From: Saposhnikovia divaricata
Lineage: Eukaryota; Streptophyta; Magnoliopsida; Apiales; Apiaceae
Direction of reading: 5' to 3'
Length of the DNA: 64,000 bases
NCBI GenBank assembly: GCA_036435485.1
Contig: CM071598.1
Location: 141,898,148-141,962,147 of the forward strand
The notes beneath the pieces are model-generated. The model saw only the letters and a program-made list of their open reading frames with translations, was not told the DNA's origin and did not search any database. A program made the translations under genes and the position numbers. Below are positions 23,601-35,319 of this stretch, piece by piece; position 1 is the stretch's first letter, and every line of letters starts with the position of its first letter.

Positions 23601-23819
23601 ATAAAATTTAATTTATTTATTTTACAAACTAGTTAAAAATGGGAAAAAAATAAAAAAATGGAAAATTAGTGAAAGTTGGGTAAAATTCATCACACAAATA
23701 GTGAGTATCACTACTTTAGTGTGTATGAATTTATGTTCAAAACTTGGCCTTTTTTCTATTTTTATTTTTATTTAAATTTTAATTTATTTTACAAACAAGT
23801 TAAAAATGGGAAAAAAAAA

Positions 23820-24037
23820 TCAAATAAATTTATTTTTTTCTGAATTTTTGGCAATAATATTAAAAAGGATGGATCTTGACCTCTGTACGGTTGGGTATTC
23901 GAGAAATATTTTTTAAAAAATCGAAACCCTAAACCCTGACGAAAGCCTGTTTAGGGGTTTCAGTCAAAAAGTACTTGACCGTTAAATTACAAAACCAAAT
24001 AAATTTATTTTTTTCTGAAATTTTGGTAATAACATTA
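23820..24037. repeat. Left part of a 175-183 bp tandem array, split by the inner CACTA
   Basis: Units begin CCAAATAAATTTATTTTTTT and contain GGATGGATCTTGACC, GGTTGGGT and AAACCCTGACGAAA. Unit starts at 23820 and 23995 continue, after removing the inner CACTA, at 34144, 34325 and 34508 with spacing of 175-183 bp. Confidence 0.85.
24035..24037. repeat. TTA target duplication, left side of inner CACTA
   Basis: TTA precedes CACTACAAG at 24038 and follows CTTGTAGTG at 34011-34013. Three-base duplications are the rule for CACTA elements. Confidence 0.9.
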
Positions 24038-24054
24038 CACTACAAGAAAAACTC

Positions 24055-24500
24055 GATCCTGCAACTCTTTTTCACCGTTGCCAGACAACATGGAATAGAT
24101 GTCATGCAAGAGTTCTCAATTTTGCCAGGCTCTTTTTCAAACAACAATTATTGTAATCCTCTGTTGTGTGAAAACCTAACCATAACAGTTTTATGGAACC
24201 ACTGTCATCTTAGTTGGTGTTAGACAACGGTGTAGACAAACACACATGTAGTCGTTTTGGTGTTAGACAACCGTTTGTTTAAAGCATTAACCATTATCAC
24301 CGTTATCCGAAAACTCTTTAGACCACATTTTAAGTGTAACTCATATTGTAGTTTAAGTTTTCAGACAACGCCATATAATTCCTCTTGTTATGGAAATATT
24401 GTAGACACAATGGTTTACAGGTTTTACACATTTGTTTATCTACTTTCAGTCAACTGTTATAACAATGCTATACCGTTGTCCCAATTATGTTCGTACAGTG
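24055..24500. repeat. Left subterminal repeats of inner CACTA
   Basis: Words such as ACAACGGTGTAGACAA, GTTAGACAACCGT and CCGTTATCCGAAA occur every 20-40 bp in both orientations. The matching set lies at 33490-34000. They are the expected binding sites for the element's TNPA/TNP1-like protein. Confidence 0.8.
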
Positions 24501-24761
24501 GCTATTTTTGATTTAAAACATCGTAATCTGTTTAAGTGTAGAATTTTGGACATCAAATTCACATTTTATACAAACCACGAGCGAAATCTTAAAACTAAAT
24601 TCTATCAATCCACCAAAAACACAAAAAAAGCAAATAGAGTTCACCGGACACCAAATACATCATCCCAAGTTTAATTTACCATCACCAACTATACATAAAG
24701 CTTCCACTTCACTACTTGTTCATAACAGTTCATAACAAGATAAAGAAACTGACTTTAGAAC

Positions 24762-27700
24762 CTAACGGGCATGGCGTTTCATAAAATATTTCGCAATGTC
24801 AATCCTGATCTCGTTAATGTCCTCATCAGTATAAACCAAGTTCGACCTGCGCATCCATTGAAAAATAACCAAAGGTTTTTTGTAAGTCACATATTTTTAC
24901 TAGTATCCTAAAGAACCAAGTATCTCTAAAGTTGATCAGAAAACCCAAAAAAAGTGAAATTCTCACCTTAGCAGCAAATTGAAGCTCTTTGTCCTCAAGG
25001 ATTTCCTTCATGTACCTCATCACGAACATGCCACAGTCCTTGCTCCCTATCTGCAGTGGAACTCCCTGAAGTACCAAATAAAAATTTAATTACAATCTCC
25101 TTCGATGACATAAATAAAATATGATGAGAATGAATTAATACCGCCATGTTCTCCCATAATATTTTCTTCTTTGTAACCTTGTTCAGATCCTCCTTGTACA
25201 TTTTAATGGCGCTGTAACAAAAATAATATTTATCAACAAAAAATCAAAGCACAGAAAGATATGGTCTATTAAGGTTCAGGAGTCAATACACAAACTTTAG
25301 AAGTTGAACTTACTTGTCGACAACATCCACCCATTCCTCATTTGCAATTCGACGTTTTTGAGGGTCAATGTAGTAGACAATCTCTGCCTCAGGATTTACA
25401 ACAGTCAAAGTCCAGTGGTTCCTACGCAAACATGAACCATGGTGCAAGTTTGAAATTAAAGCTCAGAGTATTATCTGAGAATGTCTAAGTAGCTAGTTAT
25501 GGTATGAACACTTACACGACATTGTAAGGCATGAGAAAGTATTGATCTTTCTTAGCATTCTTAAATCGTGCAGCGAGTGCACGCGACCTCTGCCCTGCAT
25601 TACCACATCCAATGGCACCAATCGTGCTAGGATCTACGAAGCTTACCATGTTGGTCATCTTATGCCTTTTCACATATTCATTTAAGAGGCTACATATAAA
25701 ATTAAGTAGTAGTAAGTACAGATTCTCAGTTATATTGCGGGACTATCTACGAAAAATAAAAGAAATTATAGAGAAACTTACTTAATAAAAAGGCAAATGA
25801 GAGACCCTGCCATTTTACCTCCACAGCACAGTGCATGTACATCTGATAATAAAATGACTTGCCTCTTTGTAGAGCCAAAGGCTTCTTCTCTTAGCTGAAA
25901 AGACATTGTCCGTTCATCAGCCAAGGCATCCTTTGCCCATGTCCACAAACGCTTCAATGTAGATGGATAATTTGCATCTATCTCAACAAAAAGCTCTGCT
26001 CGAACATCTTCAACTACTTTATACGTCTTTTTCATTTTCTTGGAATGACCTTTCTTCTTTTTCTGAAAGATGCACGTGAAAATAGTAAGAAGAAACAGAC
26101 TAAATAAAAACATGCTAGATATATTAAGCAAACTAATAGAAAAATGATCTGACCATTGGACCTGAGAAACCATCGGAAGTGCTATTGTTTCCTATTGCTA
26201 TCAGGTTTCTCGGCCATGCAATAAAAGTTCCTATGGCTTGTTCCACAGTCACAATGTCATCACCGATAGGGAAGGGAATCTTAGCACCGCACTGAATGAC
26301 TTGAGTGATTGAAACTCTTGCATTCTCTTCTCCAAGATTGTCTGCTCACGTCCTTCAAGAATGAGTACTTCATGAATCTCTGCATAAGCTACAATGTTGC
26401 TCAGCGATCCAACAGCCAATTTGCAATCAGAACTACCGGATGCATTCACTTTCACTTCCTCACCTATCTTCTTTTCAACAACAAACTTACAATCTTCATC
26501 CTCACCATCCAACTTACAATCTTCATCCTCACCATCCACCTTACAATTTCCATCCTCACCAGCCACCTTACAATTGGCATCCTCACCAGCCACCTTGCTA
26601 TCATCCTTAATGTCACCAAATCAACAAATATAGTGTCAATCATTTTCACTTTTTGAACATCTTTATCTTCTTGAACATGAAAAATCTTCCTTGCACTTTC
26701 AGGTGTATGAAGATTCTTTACACCTACATCTACATCAATCCCACCGTTAGAGTGACAACTTGCTTGTTGAGAAGTCTATTTCAGACTACCATCTTGTCCC
26801 GCAGTATTTGCCAATAACTGTGCTTTGAGCTTTTCCACTACATCAGCCCAAATTGCATCTCTCTCTTTAATAACCTTTGCAGTCTCCTTTGCCATGTACT
26901 TCTTAACTCACTCCTGTATCTTGTCATCCATGGTCTTGGCTTTCTTTTGTCTTGGAAGATCGAAGTAAACTGACTGCTTCACAGTAGTTCCTTGGCCCCG
27001 TACTCTTCCTAGATGCTCAGGCTTACCAAGCGCCATTGTCAAAAGATCATTAAGACCGTCCACTTTTAGTTTCCCTTCCTTAACCTCCTCCTTCAACTTT
27101 ACCTACAGAATTAAGAGTACCATATATTCAAAGTTTGCTAATAGTTTAGAAAAAAAGGTTCAAAGCATGAGCTAATGAATACTTTGAATTAAGATACAAA
27201 TTAATAACTTACAATTTCCTTAGCTTTTTCTGCAACAACATCATTTAAAAAATTACCCTCTTCGTCCATCCTTGCTAGGATCCAGCTCTCCGATCGATCT
27301 ACTAATTCCTCTTCATCCAGATGCGATTGAGACTACATTCATATGTAGATGATCACCTCAGTAACAGTATAAACATGTTTGGAAAATTAGTATGTATCCA
27401 CAAATAAGTATGTTGTTTCATTATTACTCACCCATTCATACTCGAGGTTAGCATAACCTCTTCGAGATATGCGATGTGGAAATATACTCAACTTGTTTCT
27501 TTTTACTTGTTCAACATGACATTCCTTCATAAAAAGCACCAGTAAGGTTATAACCATATAAGTAAATATTGTATATGATTAAAGCTAACTGGAAACATAC
27601 CAAGAACTCAGGCGAGATGCGATCAGCAACAAATATGTCCCAATGCGATTTTTCTAATGAAAGAAAAATCTGCAGGAGGGTGGGCGAACATTTCAGGTTG

Positions 27701-28436
27701 ATCCCGATAAGGAAGAATGTAATTTCTGGTCAGCCGACTTTTAAACTCCCTCCATCTGTGATCGGCTGATTGTATAACCAGCTTCTTGGCGGACGGAGGT
27801 AAAACAAAAGCCATCTACATACATAAACAGGAAAACAAAAGCTAAGAGATGTAAGTAATAAAATGAATAGATAGTACAAAAAAATAGAACTTTGCAAATT
27901 CGTCTTACCAGCACACAGTCCCAAATCTTCGTCTTTATCTCCTCAGGAACACATTTCCAATTATCATGCCAGATTGGTGGTTTGGTTCTTCCCAAAACTC
28001 CAATATAGAACTGCATCTCTGTCGCTTCATCACCAAATGGCTCTCCTTTTTCATTAAAAGTCACAGTCAGTTTGATCCCCATGATCTTGCGTCTCAAAAT
28101 TCTATGCATCGTTACACAGCCTCGCTTAAGTAGTTTTAGTCCTTGAGTATTATTCGGCGTGGTAACATGTTTTCCTCGTTTTCTTTTCTTCGAAATCTGT
28201 TTTTGTAATTTTTCAGATATGGGCTTCTTCTTCACAGATATTGGGGAAGAACATGATGGTGTGGGGGTTGGAATGGGGGTCTGGTTTAAAGTCCTCGTCT
28301 TTCTTAAAGCCTTAATCACATTCAAGGTACATGGATGGGATGAAGATGGTTTGGTCTTCTTGAACTCTTTCTTCTTTATCACTGTCCTCTGCGATGCTTT
28401 CTTCTTTGACTCAGTTTTCTTTTTCGGACTAGCCAT
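24762..28436 (-). pseudogene. CACTA TNP1-like protein fused to Ulp1-type (C48) cysteine protease, multi-exon
   Basis: Exon 1 (27909-28436) starts MASPKKKTESKK, is Lys-rich and ends in a plant En/Spm ORF1 domain (FNEKGEPFGDEATEMQFYIG, CVPEEIKTKIWDCVL) at a GT donor. Exon 2 starts after an AG at 27815 (MAFVLPPSAKKLV). Later blocks: HWDIFVADRISPEFL, LSIFPHRISRRGYANLEYEW, DRSESWILARMDEEGNF, ALGKPEHLGRVRGQG, ten-residue GED-DCK repeats, IPFPIGDDIVTVEQAIGTFI, then WTWAKDALADE. The C-terminus has the protease triad regions NHWTLTVV (His), VYYIDPQKRR (Asp) and QIGSKDCGMFVMRYMKE (Cys), ending KRHAR at 24765. Defects: a one-base frameshift near 27650, a TGA near 26909 and a break near 26290-26310. ORF1 proteins bind subterminal repeats; Ulp1-type domains cleave SUMO-like modifiers, though here the substrate is unknown. 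Confidence 0.82.
26470..26593 (-). repeat. 30-bp coding tandem repeat (10 residues) in the TNP1-like gene
   Basis: Four imperfect copies encode xxGEDxxCK-type units (AGEDANCKV, AGEDGNCKV, DGEDEDCKL, DGEDEDCKF). The unit is acidic with one Cys and one Lys per repeat. It probably makes a flexible linker; no known family match came to mind. Confidence 0.8.
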
Positions 28437-28440
28437 AATC

Positions 28441-30260
28441 TATACAACACACAAGCAATGAATAAGTACATATCAGTTTTATATAAAAGCTAATGTATTA
28501 ATCAGCATTAACAATTCCAATTAACATTTTCAATCAAAATATTAAAACTCTCAGTATTAAAAGAAGGCATATCATCACTAAAACTTACACTTTGCATGCA
28601 AAACAAAAGAAAATATGTAAACAGTATAAACATATGAGAACACTCAAAACAGAACACATGGAGAAGTAATTAACACTCAAAACACAGAAGAGAAACTAGC
28701 CACAACTTGCATGCAAAATCTTATAACCAAAATTGCATATAAAGATGCAAAATTAAATGCATGTAATCGAATAAACACTCAACAAACAGCACCAAGCATA
28801 TAAACAATATGGGGTTTTATAAACATCACCAAAAAAGCAAAAACCCCCAAATTAGAAATAGGGTTTTAGGGTCCAAATAAATCAAAAATATAATATTAAG
28901 GTTAGAAAGAGGAGTTTTATGCTAAGAACATGTGAAAATCAAGAACTCCTAAAAATGGATGAAGGTTTGTAAAATGAAAATAAAAAACCCCCAAATCTGA
29001 TTAGGGTTTCATAAAAATGGGTTTCATAAAATGGTTTGTAATCAACAACGTACCAGTACAGTTCAGTTTGACAGTGAGAGAGATGACAATCGCCGGTTAG
29101 AGAGAAGAGAGAAGCGTTTGTTGAGAGAGAGAAAACGGAGAAGTGTTTGTTTTAAAGAAGAGAGAAGTGTTTGTTTGACGTTATTAAAGTGTTTGTTTGT
29201 TTTTTTTGTTTTAAAAAAAGGGGGAAAGTCTGAAAAAAGAGGGGAGGACTCAAAACAGAGGGGGGAAAAGAGGGGGAAATTAAAAATCAAATGAACGGTT
29301 GAGATGCAGATCTGGTTTAATTTAATGATCAAGATTAGTCCCAAAATATATTTATATTTTAATTCTTAATAAAAGTCAAACAAAAATTTCCCAAAAAAAT
29401 GTATAACTTTTAGAAAATATACGTACAACGGTTGTTATGTCTAAACACTGTTGTTAGAAAAGCTCTTTAACAACGGTTCCGACAATAAACCGTTATCTGA
29501 AAATGTTGTCTAATGTGTCACTGAGCAACGGTTTTCCACCTAAACTGTTGTGTAATGCTCTTTCCGACAACAGTTTTGTTCCGAACCGTTGTCTGTTAAC
29601 TGAAATTTTTAATTATCAAAAAATTCAATGTCGATGTACACATTCTCAATATAAATGAAATTTATCGTATCCTACAATCTCAATTTTTTTATTCGGACGA
29701 GTCTATCATATGGTTAAAACGTCGTATCCTACAATTTAGCATATTTTTATTCGGACGAGTCTAACATATTAACGATATAATTTGGAAGAAGTTTAACTGT
29801 TCATATTCGAATATTTTTAACCTTTTATTGTAAGCTTACATCGATTAGTTATTCATATATAACGATTTTACAAACTTACAAGTGCACAATGAAGACTATT
29901 ATCCAGTGTTTTGACGGAAATCGGTATTAATCGGTAGAGACATCTTTTACTGATTAATTGGATAATCGTTGATTAGGGTTTTGACTTAGGATTTATTATT
30001 TAGAGTTTAGAGTTTAGGGTTTAAGGTTTAGGGTTTAGGGTTTAGGATTTAGAGTTTGATATGAATAACAGAATATAGAATATATGGTAGAGGCATTTTG
30101 TATTCCGTTATTCGTATTAATTAGTTATATGTATCGAACATGTGTCTAGCAAGATCTAACATGCATGATACCCGGATAGATATACCACAACTGTTAGATC
30201 GGATATTAATAATTACCAAATAACACTGTTGTAAAGATCGGTTGACTCGTACATGATTAA
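28441..30260. promoter_or_regulatory. Central region between the divergent CACTA genes
   Basis: It holds the leader of the minus gene (28441-29100), a purine-rich stretch (29080-29290), a cluster of CAACGGTT/GTTGTCTGA words at 29425-29600 resembling the subterminal repeats, and a TTTAGGG-type tract at 30001-30058. The expected N-terminal exon(s) of a TNP2 protein are not recognisable here, so the transposase is probably 5'-truncated. No other gene seen. Confidence 0.6.
30001..30058. repeat. Degenerate TTTAGGG-type interstitial telomeric tract
   Basis: Eight or nine units of TTTAGGG and one-base variants (TTTAGAG, TTTAAGG, TTTAGGA) in a row. This is the plant telomere repeat type, found also in introns and promoters as a telo-box. 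Confidence 0.75.
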
Positions 30261-30265
30261 GAAAT

Positions 30266-32638
30266 ATGTTCAATACACCTCAAATTGCAAAGGACATGAC
30301 TTGGCATGAAACCAAGCGACAAATAGATGGTAAAATGAGGCATCCAGCTGACTCGATAACATGGAAGGATGTCGACCAAAAGTGGCCTGATTTTGCATCA
30401 GAGAGTAGGAACCTTCGGTTAGCTTTATCCTCCGATGGTTTTAATCCTTTTCGTGGAAACCGTACTAATTACTCAAGTTGGCCTATTTTGCTATCAGTTT
30501 ACAACCTTCCGCCTTGGCTTTTTATGAAGAGAAGGTATATTATGCTTTGCTTATTGATATCAGGACCGACTGAGCCTGGAAATGATATCGATGTGTTCCT
30601 TCAACCACTTATAGAAGATCTGCAGGAGTTGTGGCGCGGGAAACAAGTGTACGACGCATATAAGAAAGAGTCATTCCTACTTAGGGGCATTTTATTATGG
30701 ACAATAAGTGATTATCCGGCCTTAGGGAACTTGTCAGGAAACGTCATTAAAGGGTATAATGCTTGTACTGTTTGTATTGATAACACAAATGCTACTAGGC
30801 TGGTTAATTATCGGAAGACAGTGATTATGAGGCATCGGAGGTGGTTGGACCGTCATCATCCATATAGAAGGCAAAAATCACCTTTCGATAACACTGTGGA
30901 GAAAGAGGTTGCTCCTATTCCGTTAACTAGAGAGCAGGTTCTTGAAAGAGTACAACATCTAAAGGGTCATGTCTTTGGTAAGACACAACGCCAACCTCGA
31001 TGGTAGAAAGATGAAGCTCGACCCGTTTGGAAGAAGGTTTCTATATTCTTCCAACTTGAATATTGAAAGTTTTTACCGGTTAGGCATGTTCTTGATGTGA
31101 TGCACATCGAGAAAAATATATGCGAAGCTTTAATTGGAACTTTGCTAAATATTCCCGGAAAGACAAAAGATAGGGAGTCTATCCGTCTTGATATGGCTGA
31201 AATGGGAATAAGAACAGAGCTGAGGCCAAAAACTCCTGAAAAGAAAGAGAAGGTACCGTTGGCATCATGGAACTTATTGAATGCATAAAAGAGAACAGTT
31301 TGCTCATCCTTTCTTAAAATGAAGTTACCGGATGGATTTTGTTCAAATATCAAGAATCTGGTAAATATGGAAAATCTTTGGCTTGTTGGAATGAAATCTC
31401 ATGATTGTCACACGATATTGCATCATTTGCTTCCAATTTCAATTCGTTCAGTATTGCAAAAACAAGTCAGGTACAAAATAATAAGGTTTTGCCTTTTCTT
31501 CAAGGCAATTTGTAGTAAAGTCATCGATGTAGATAAATTGGAAAAAATGCAATCTCAGTTGGTGGAAACATTATGCCAGCTGGAAAAACAATTTCCTCCT
31601 TCATTCTTTGATGTGATGATCCATCTCTCAATTCATCTTGTGAGAGAGGTTAAGCTTTGTGGGCCAATATTTCTAAGTTGGATGTATCCTTTCGAGAGAT
31701 ATATGAAGGCGTTTAAGGGATATGTACGAAACCCGGCTCATCCCAAAGGCTGTATTGCCGAGGCATATGTTGCCGAAGAGGTCATTGAATGTTTGGTGAA
31801 TTTTGAAGAAGCTACCATAGGATTGCCAAAAAATGCTAGGCATGAGCAGAATGCAATTAGCAGACCCTTATCTGGTGCGATAATGATAAAGCCGAGCAAA
31901 GAGGACTTGCACCTAGCACACTTGTGTTCTCTGCAAAATTATAATTATGATATTTATTTGTATCGAATAATTAGTTTAAATCAATTTATTTTTGGATAGA
32001 TTGAATCAGAATTGTTGCATGACCATAATAACATACGTGATGAGATAAGGTGGATTACAGAAGGGCCTAACAAGATTGTTCCTACATTCAGCGGTTATAA
32101 AATCAATGGTGTTACTTATAGCACCAAGGAGTGCGATGATAATCGACAGGTTCAGTGTAGTGGTGTTTGTGTTGTTGCAGATGCATTAATGGTTGTCGGT
32201 AAGGATAAAATTGTTGAACATACTTCACATAGCTACTATGGAGTTATAACAAGTATATGGGAGTTAGATTATAACAACTTTAGAGTCCCTGTATTTCGTT
32301 GTAATTGGGTAGATATGAACAAAGGGGTTAAGCTAGATGACTTGGGATATACATTGGTTAACTTAAACAAATTAGGTTTTGTAAATGATCCTTTTGTGCT
32401 AGGGAAACACGTTAAACAAGTCTGCTACATTGATGATCCTCTCGAAAAACACTGGTCTGTTGTGTTGATATTACCAGAAAAAAACTATTATGACCAATGT
32501 GATGATGAAAATGATGGATCGGTAGAAATAGAACTTGAGAATGAGCTGCACGTGCCAATATTCCCCAATGTTGACGAACTTGATGAGGAAAAATCTAGTT
32601 ATATGCGGGAGGAAGAAGAAGGGATTCAACTTCCATGA
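30266..32638 (+). pseudogene. TNP2-like CACTA transposase (Transposase_21, DUF4218, DUF4216), degenerate
   Basis: The first open block (246 codons) starts inside the transposase domain: KRQIDGKMRHPADSITWKDV, LALSSDGFNPFRG, YNLPPWLFMKR, GPTEPGNDIDVFLQPLIEDL and LLWTISDYPALGNLSG, with acidic residues at SDGF and NDIDVF and a Cys pair in CTVC. After stops at about 31004, 31060 and 31286 the reading continues with LDVMHIEKNICEALIGTLLN, then KLPDGFCSNIKNLVN and a DUF4218 block (FPPSFFDVMIHLSIHLVREV, WMYPFERYMKAFKG). After a probable short intron near 31930-32000, a DUF4216 block follows (YGVITSIWELDYNN, NDPFVLGKHVKQVCYIDDP) and an acidic C-terminus. The N-terminal part is missing. It would cut at CACTA ends in the nucleus; not functional as it stands. 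Confidence 0.9.
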
Positions 32639-32641
32639 TGG

Positions 32642-33489
32642 TAATATATATCATTGCATTGGATTGAAGTTCAATTATTTCAAAATATTTAACTCCATGT
32701 ACTGCTGACTTGCTGACTTATGTGAAACTCATATTATTTAGATGTACTTCTACTGATCACAAGTTTCATCTAAAGGAACCCCTTCATAAGATTACTTTAG
32801 CCGTGGTAAAATCATCATCTAGTTGAATTTTGACTTCTCAAGTTATAAATGTTTCGACTTGATGTCTCTTTTTATAATAGATGATGATTTTACCATAGCT
32901 AAAATAATCATTCGAAGGACATACAAGTATGGCTACTGTCGACTGCAGTGAGAGGACTCTGGAGAGATGCTATCTATTATAGATTATACACCTAATTTTT
33001 TTTGCTCTATCAAACTTCTCCAAATTAAGGTTAATGTTATATTTTATGTTTATGAAGATTTAACGGTGTCAAAAGAAGACCTTGGAAATAGTGGATACGC
33101 AGCAGGATATTACCAAAGACAAGGAACAAATTGTAATGTGGTGGTGGTACTACTACTACACCAAACTCATTTCGATTGTAATGTAGAAGTACTCCATAAC
33201 TGTCTAACAGAGTTGGTGTGCTCTGTTACTAACTAGTAGCTCTGTATTGTATCATTACTTCTATTCCGATTAATGGATTTTTTCAATTTGTCAAAGTATG
33301 AGATTTGTGTAATGTTTGATTGGACTAACTTGTCAATTTACGGAAGTATTTGGTTTGCCAAATTTGGTTGAGTATTTTTGGTTTGCTAGTCTCTTGGTTG
33401 GTTGATTTTTAGTTTGCAAATCTGTTGGAATTGGCTGATTATTGGTTTGGTTTGTGTTGGGATGTAATATGTACAGGTAATTTTTTTTT
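32642..33489. other. 3' region of the inner CACTA without recognised genes
   Basis: The stretch is moderately AT-rich and has small frames only. GATGATTTTACCA/TGGTAAAATCATCA words form an inverted pair at about 32803-32820 and 32881-32895. I see no gene. Confidence 0.5.
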
Positions 33490-34000
33490 CTATCCTTACT
33501 AAACAGACAATAGTTATTCTAGAAATGTTTATAACCGTCTTCTAAATAGGATGTTCAAACAACGGAATTCTGCTCTGTTGTATGAAACCCATTTATCTTA
33601 CAATGCTAATAACCATTGTCTATCAACTTTCCTTCTGACAACGGTATTTAAAACACATTGTCTGATGTTCCATACAACAACACTTCCAATAAACAGTTGT
33701 CTAACTTACACCACGACGTTGTCTAAAAGCGTTGTCTGAAGATAATATGAATTTATCTACATACAACAGTGCTACACACTTGTATTAAAAGGTTCCACAC
33801 AACACATCCAAAAAAATAGTTGTCTGATTTTATCAGAGCATGCCGCTTAGACAATGGTTTCAAATAACAGCAAACACAGTTGTCATAGAAAGACTCCGGA
33901 AACACTTTTACGAGGACAAAACATTCACCGTTATTTGTTTTTTCGGGACAACGGATATTTGTTTAACTGTTGTGTGAAAGGTGTTGTATGATCGCGTTTT
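33490..34000. repeat. Right subterminal repeats of inner CACTA
   Basis: Words such as ACAACGGAAT, CATTGTCTATCA, CACGACGTTGTCTAAAA and TTGTGTGAAAGG recur in both orientations up to the terminal repeat at 34010. They mirror 24055-24500. Confidence 0.8.
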
Positions 34001-34010
34001 TCTTGTAGTG

Positions 34011-34605
34011 TTAAAAAGGATGGATCTTGACCACCGTAGGGTTGGGTCATCGAGGAATATTTTTTAAAAAATCGAAACACTAAACCCTGACGAAACCCTG
34101 TTTAGGGGTTCTAGTTAAAGTACTAGTTGACCATTGAATTACCAAACCAAATAAAATTATTTTTTTCTGAAATTTTGGCAATAACATTAAAAAAGATGGA
34201 TCTTGACCTCCGTAGGGATGGGTCGTCGAGAAATATTTTAAAAAAAATCGAAACACTAAACCCTGACGAAAGTACTAGTTGACCGTTAAATTACGGAGGT
34301 CAACTAGTTGACCGTTGAATTACCAAACCAAATAAAATTATTTTTTTCTGACATTTTGGCGATAACATTAAAAAGAATGGATCTTGACCTCCATAGGGTT
34401 GGGTCGTCGAGAAATATTTTTTAAAAAATTGAAACACTACACCCCTAAACCCTAACGAAACCTTGTTTAGGGGTTCCATCAAAATATTAGTTGACCGTTA
34501 AATTACCAAACCAAATAATTTTATTTTTTTCTGAAATTTTGGCAATAACATTAAAAAGGATGGATCTTGACCTTCGTACGGTTGGGTCGTCGAAAAATAT
34601 TTTTG
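34011..34605. repeat. Right part of the 175-183 bp tandem array in outer CACTA
   Basis: Units restart at 34144, 34325 and 34508 with the same words as 23820-24037 (GGATGGATCTTGACC, GGTTGGGTCGTCGA, AAACCCTGACGAAA). Adjacent units differ by small indels only. Confidence 0.85.
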
Positions 34606-35130
34606 GCACATGCCCTGTTACTAGAATCTGTACAATTACAACATTTACTTTAAGATGCGGCACAACCGAGCATTTTATTTTTTGATTATTTTTTCCCAAT
34701 ACTAGAATGAGTACTTCGTACGATTGAATTATTCGTACGGTTGGGTCGTCGAAGAAATCATTTAAAAAAAATCGTACAGTGAATCTGGCACGCGCCCCGT
34801 TATCGGAATCGGTACTATTACGACGTTTCCGTCAAGATGCGGCACAACTGAGCCTTTTCATTTTTCAATCCTTTTTCCCAACAGTAGAATGAGTATCTAT
34901 TAAAATATGATTAAAAAATGAAAAGGCTCAATTGTGCCTTATCTTAAAGGAAACGTTGTAATAATACGGATTCTGATAAGGGGGTGCATGCCAGATTTAC
35001 TAAATGATTTTTTTTAAAAAGATTTCTTTGATGATCGAACCGTACGGATGTTAATAGATTCTCAATCTAGTGTTGGGAAAAAATAATCAAAAAATGAAAA
35101 GACTCGGTTGTGCCGCATCTTGACGGAAAA
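34606..35130. repeat. Second tandem family with direct and inverted copies
   Basis: Copies at 34606-34715 and 34787-34896 read in the same direction (GGCACRYGCCC, AAGATGCGGCACAAC, CCCAATACTAGAATGAGTA-like). Further copies at about 34912-34994 and 35058-35130 are inverted (AATGAAAAGGCTCAATTGTG, TTGTGCCGCATCTTGACGG). Transcripts across the centre near 34905 could fold into a long hairpin. Confidence 0.75.
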
Positions 35131-35319
35131 TAAATTAAAAAATAAAAAAATAATTTTGAGCTAATTTTGACTCTTATACATGTAAATAAGATATATATAT
35201 AAAAATGAATAATTTTTTTTAAATATATTGCATACATACATATAAATAAACATGATATTTATTTTATTTTAAATTAATATATTAATTAAGAAAAATAAAT
35301 TACAAAAATTAAAAAAATA

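Larger units (their letters stand above)
24038..34010. mobile_element. Inner CACTA (En/Spm) transposon, 9.97 kb, two divergent degenerate genes
   Basis: The ends are CACTACAAGAAAAACTCGAT and, reversed, CACTACAAGAAAAACGCGAT, a 21-bp inverted repeat with one mismatch. TTA flanks both sides. Subterminal regions (24055-24500 and 33490-34000) are full of CAACGGT / ACCGTTGTCTGA words. A TNP1-like/Ulp1 gene runs on minus (24762-28436) and a TNP2-like transposase on plus (30266-32638), sharing a central region near 28440-30260. Both genes carry stops or frameshifts, so the copy is not expected to be autonomous, although its termini look intact and might still be movable in trans. Confidence 0.93.

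Noticed and set aside
26309..26656. 115-codon plus-strand frame with repeated LTIxILT peptides
   Set aside because: It is the antisense of the GED-DCK coding repeat in the TNP1-like gene.
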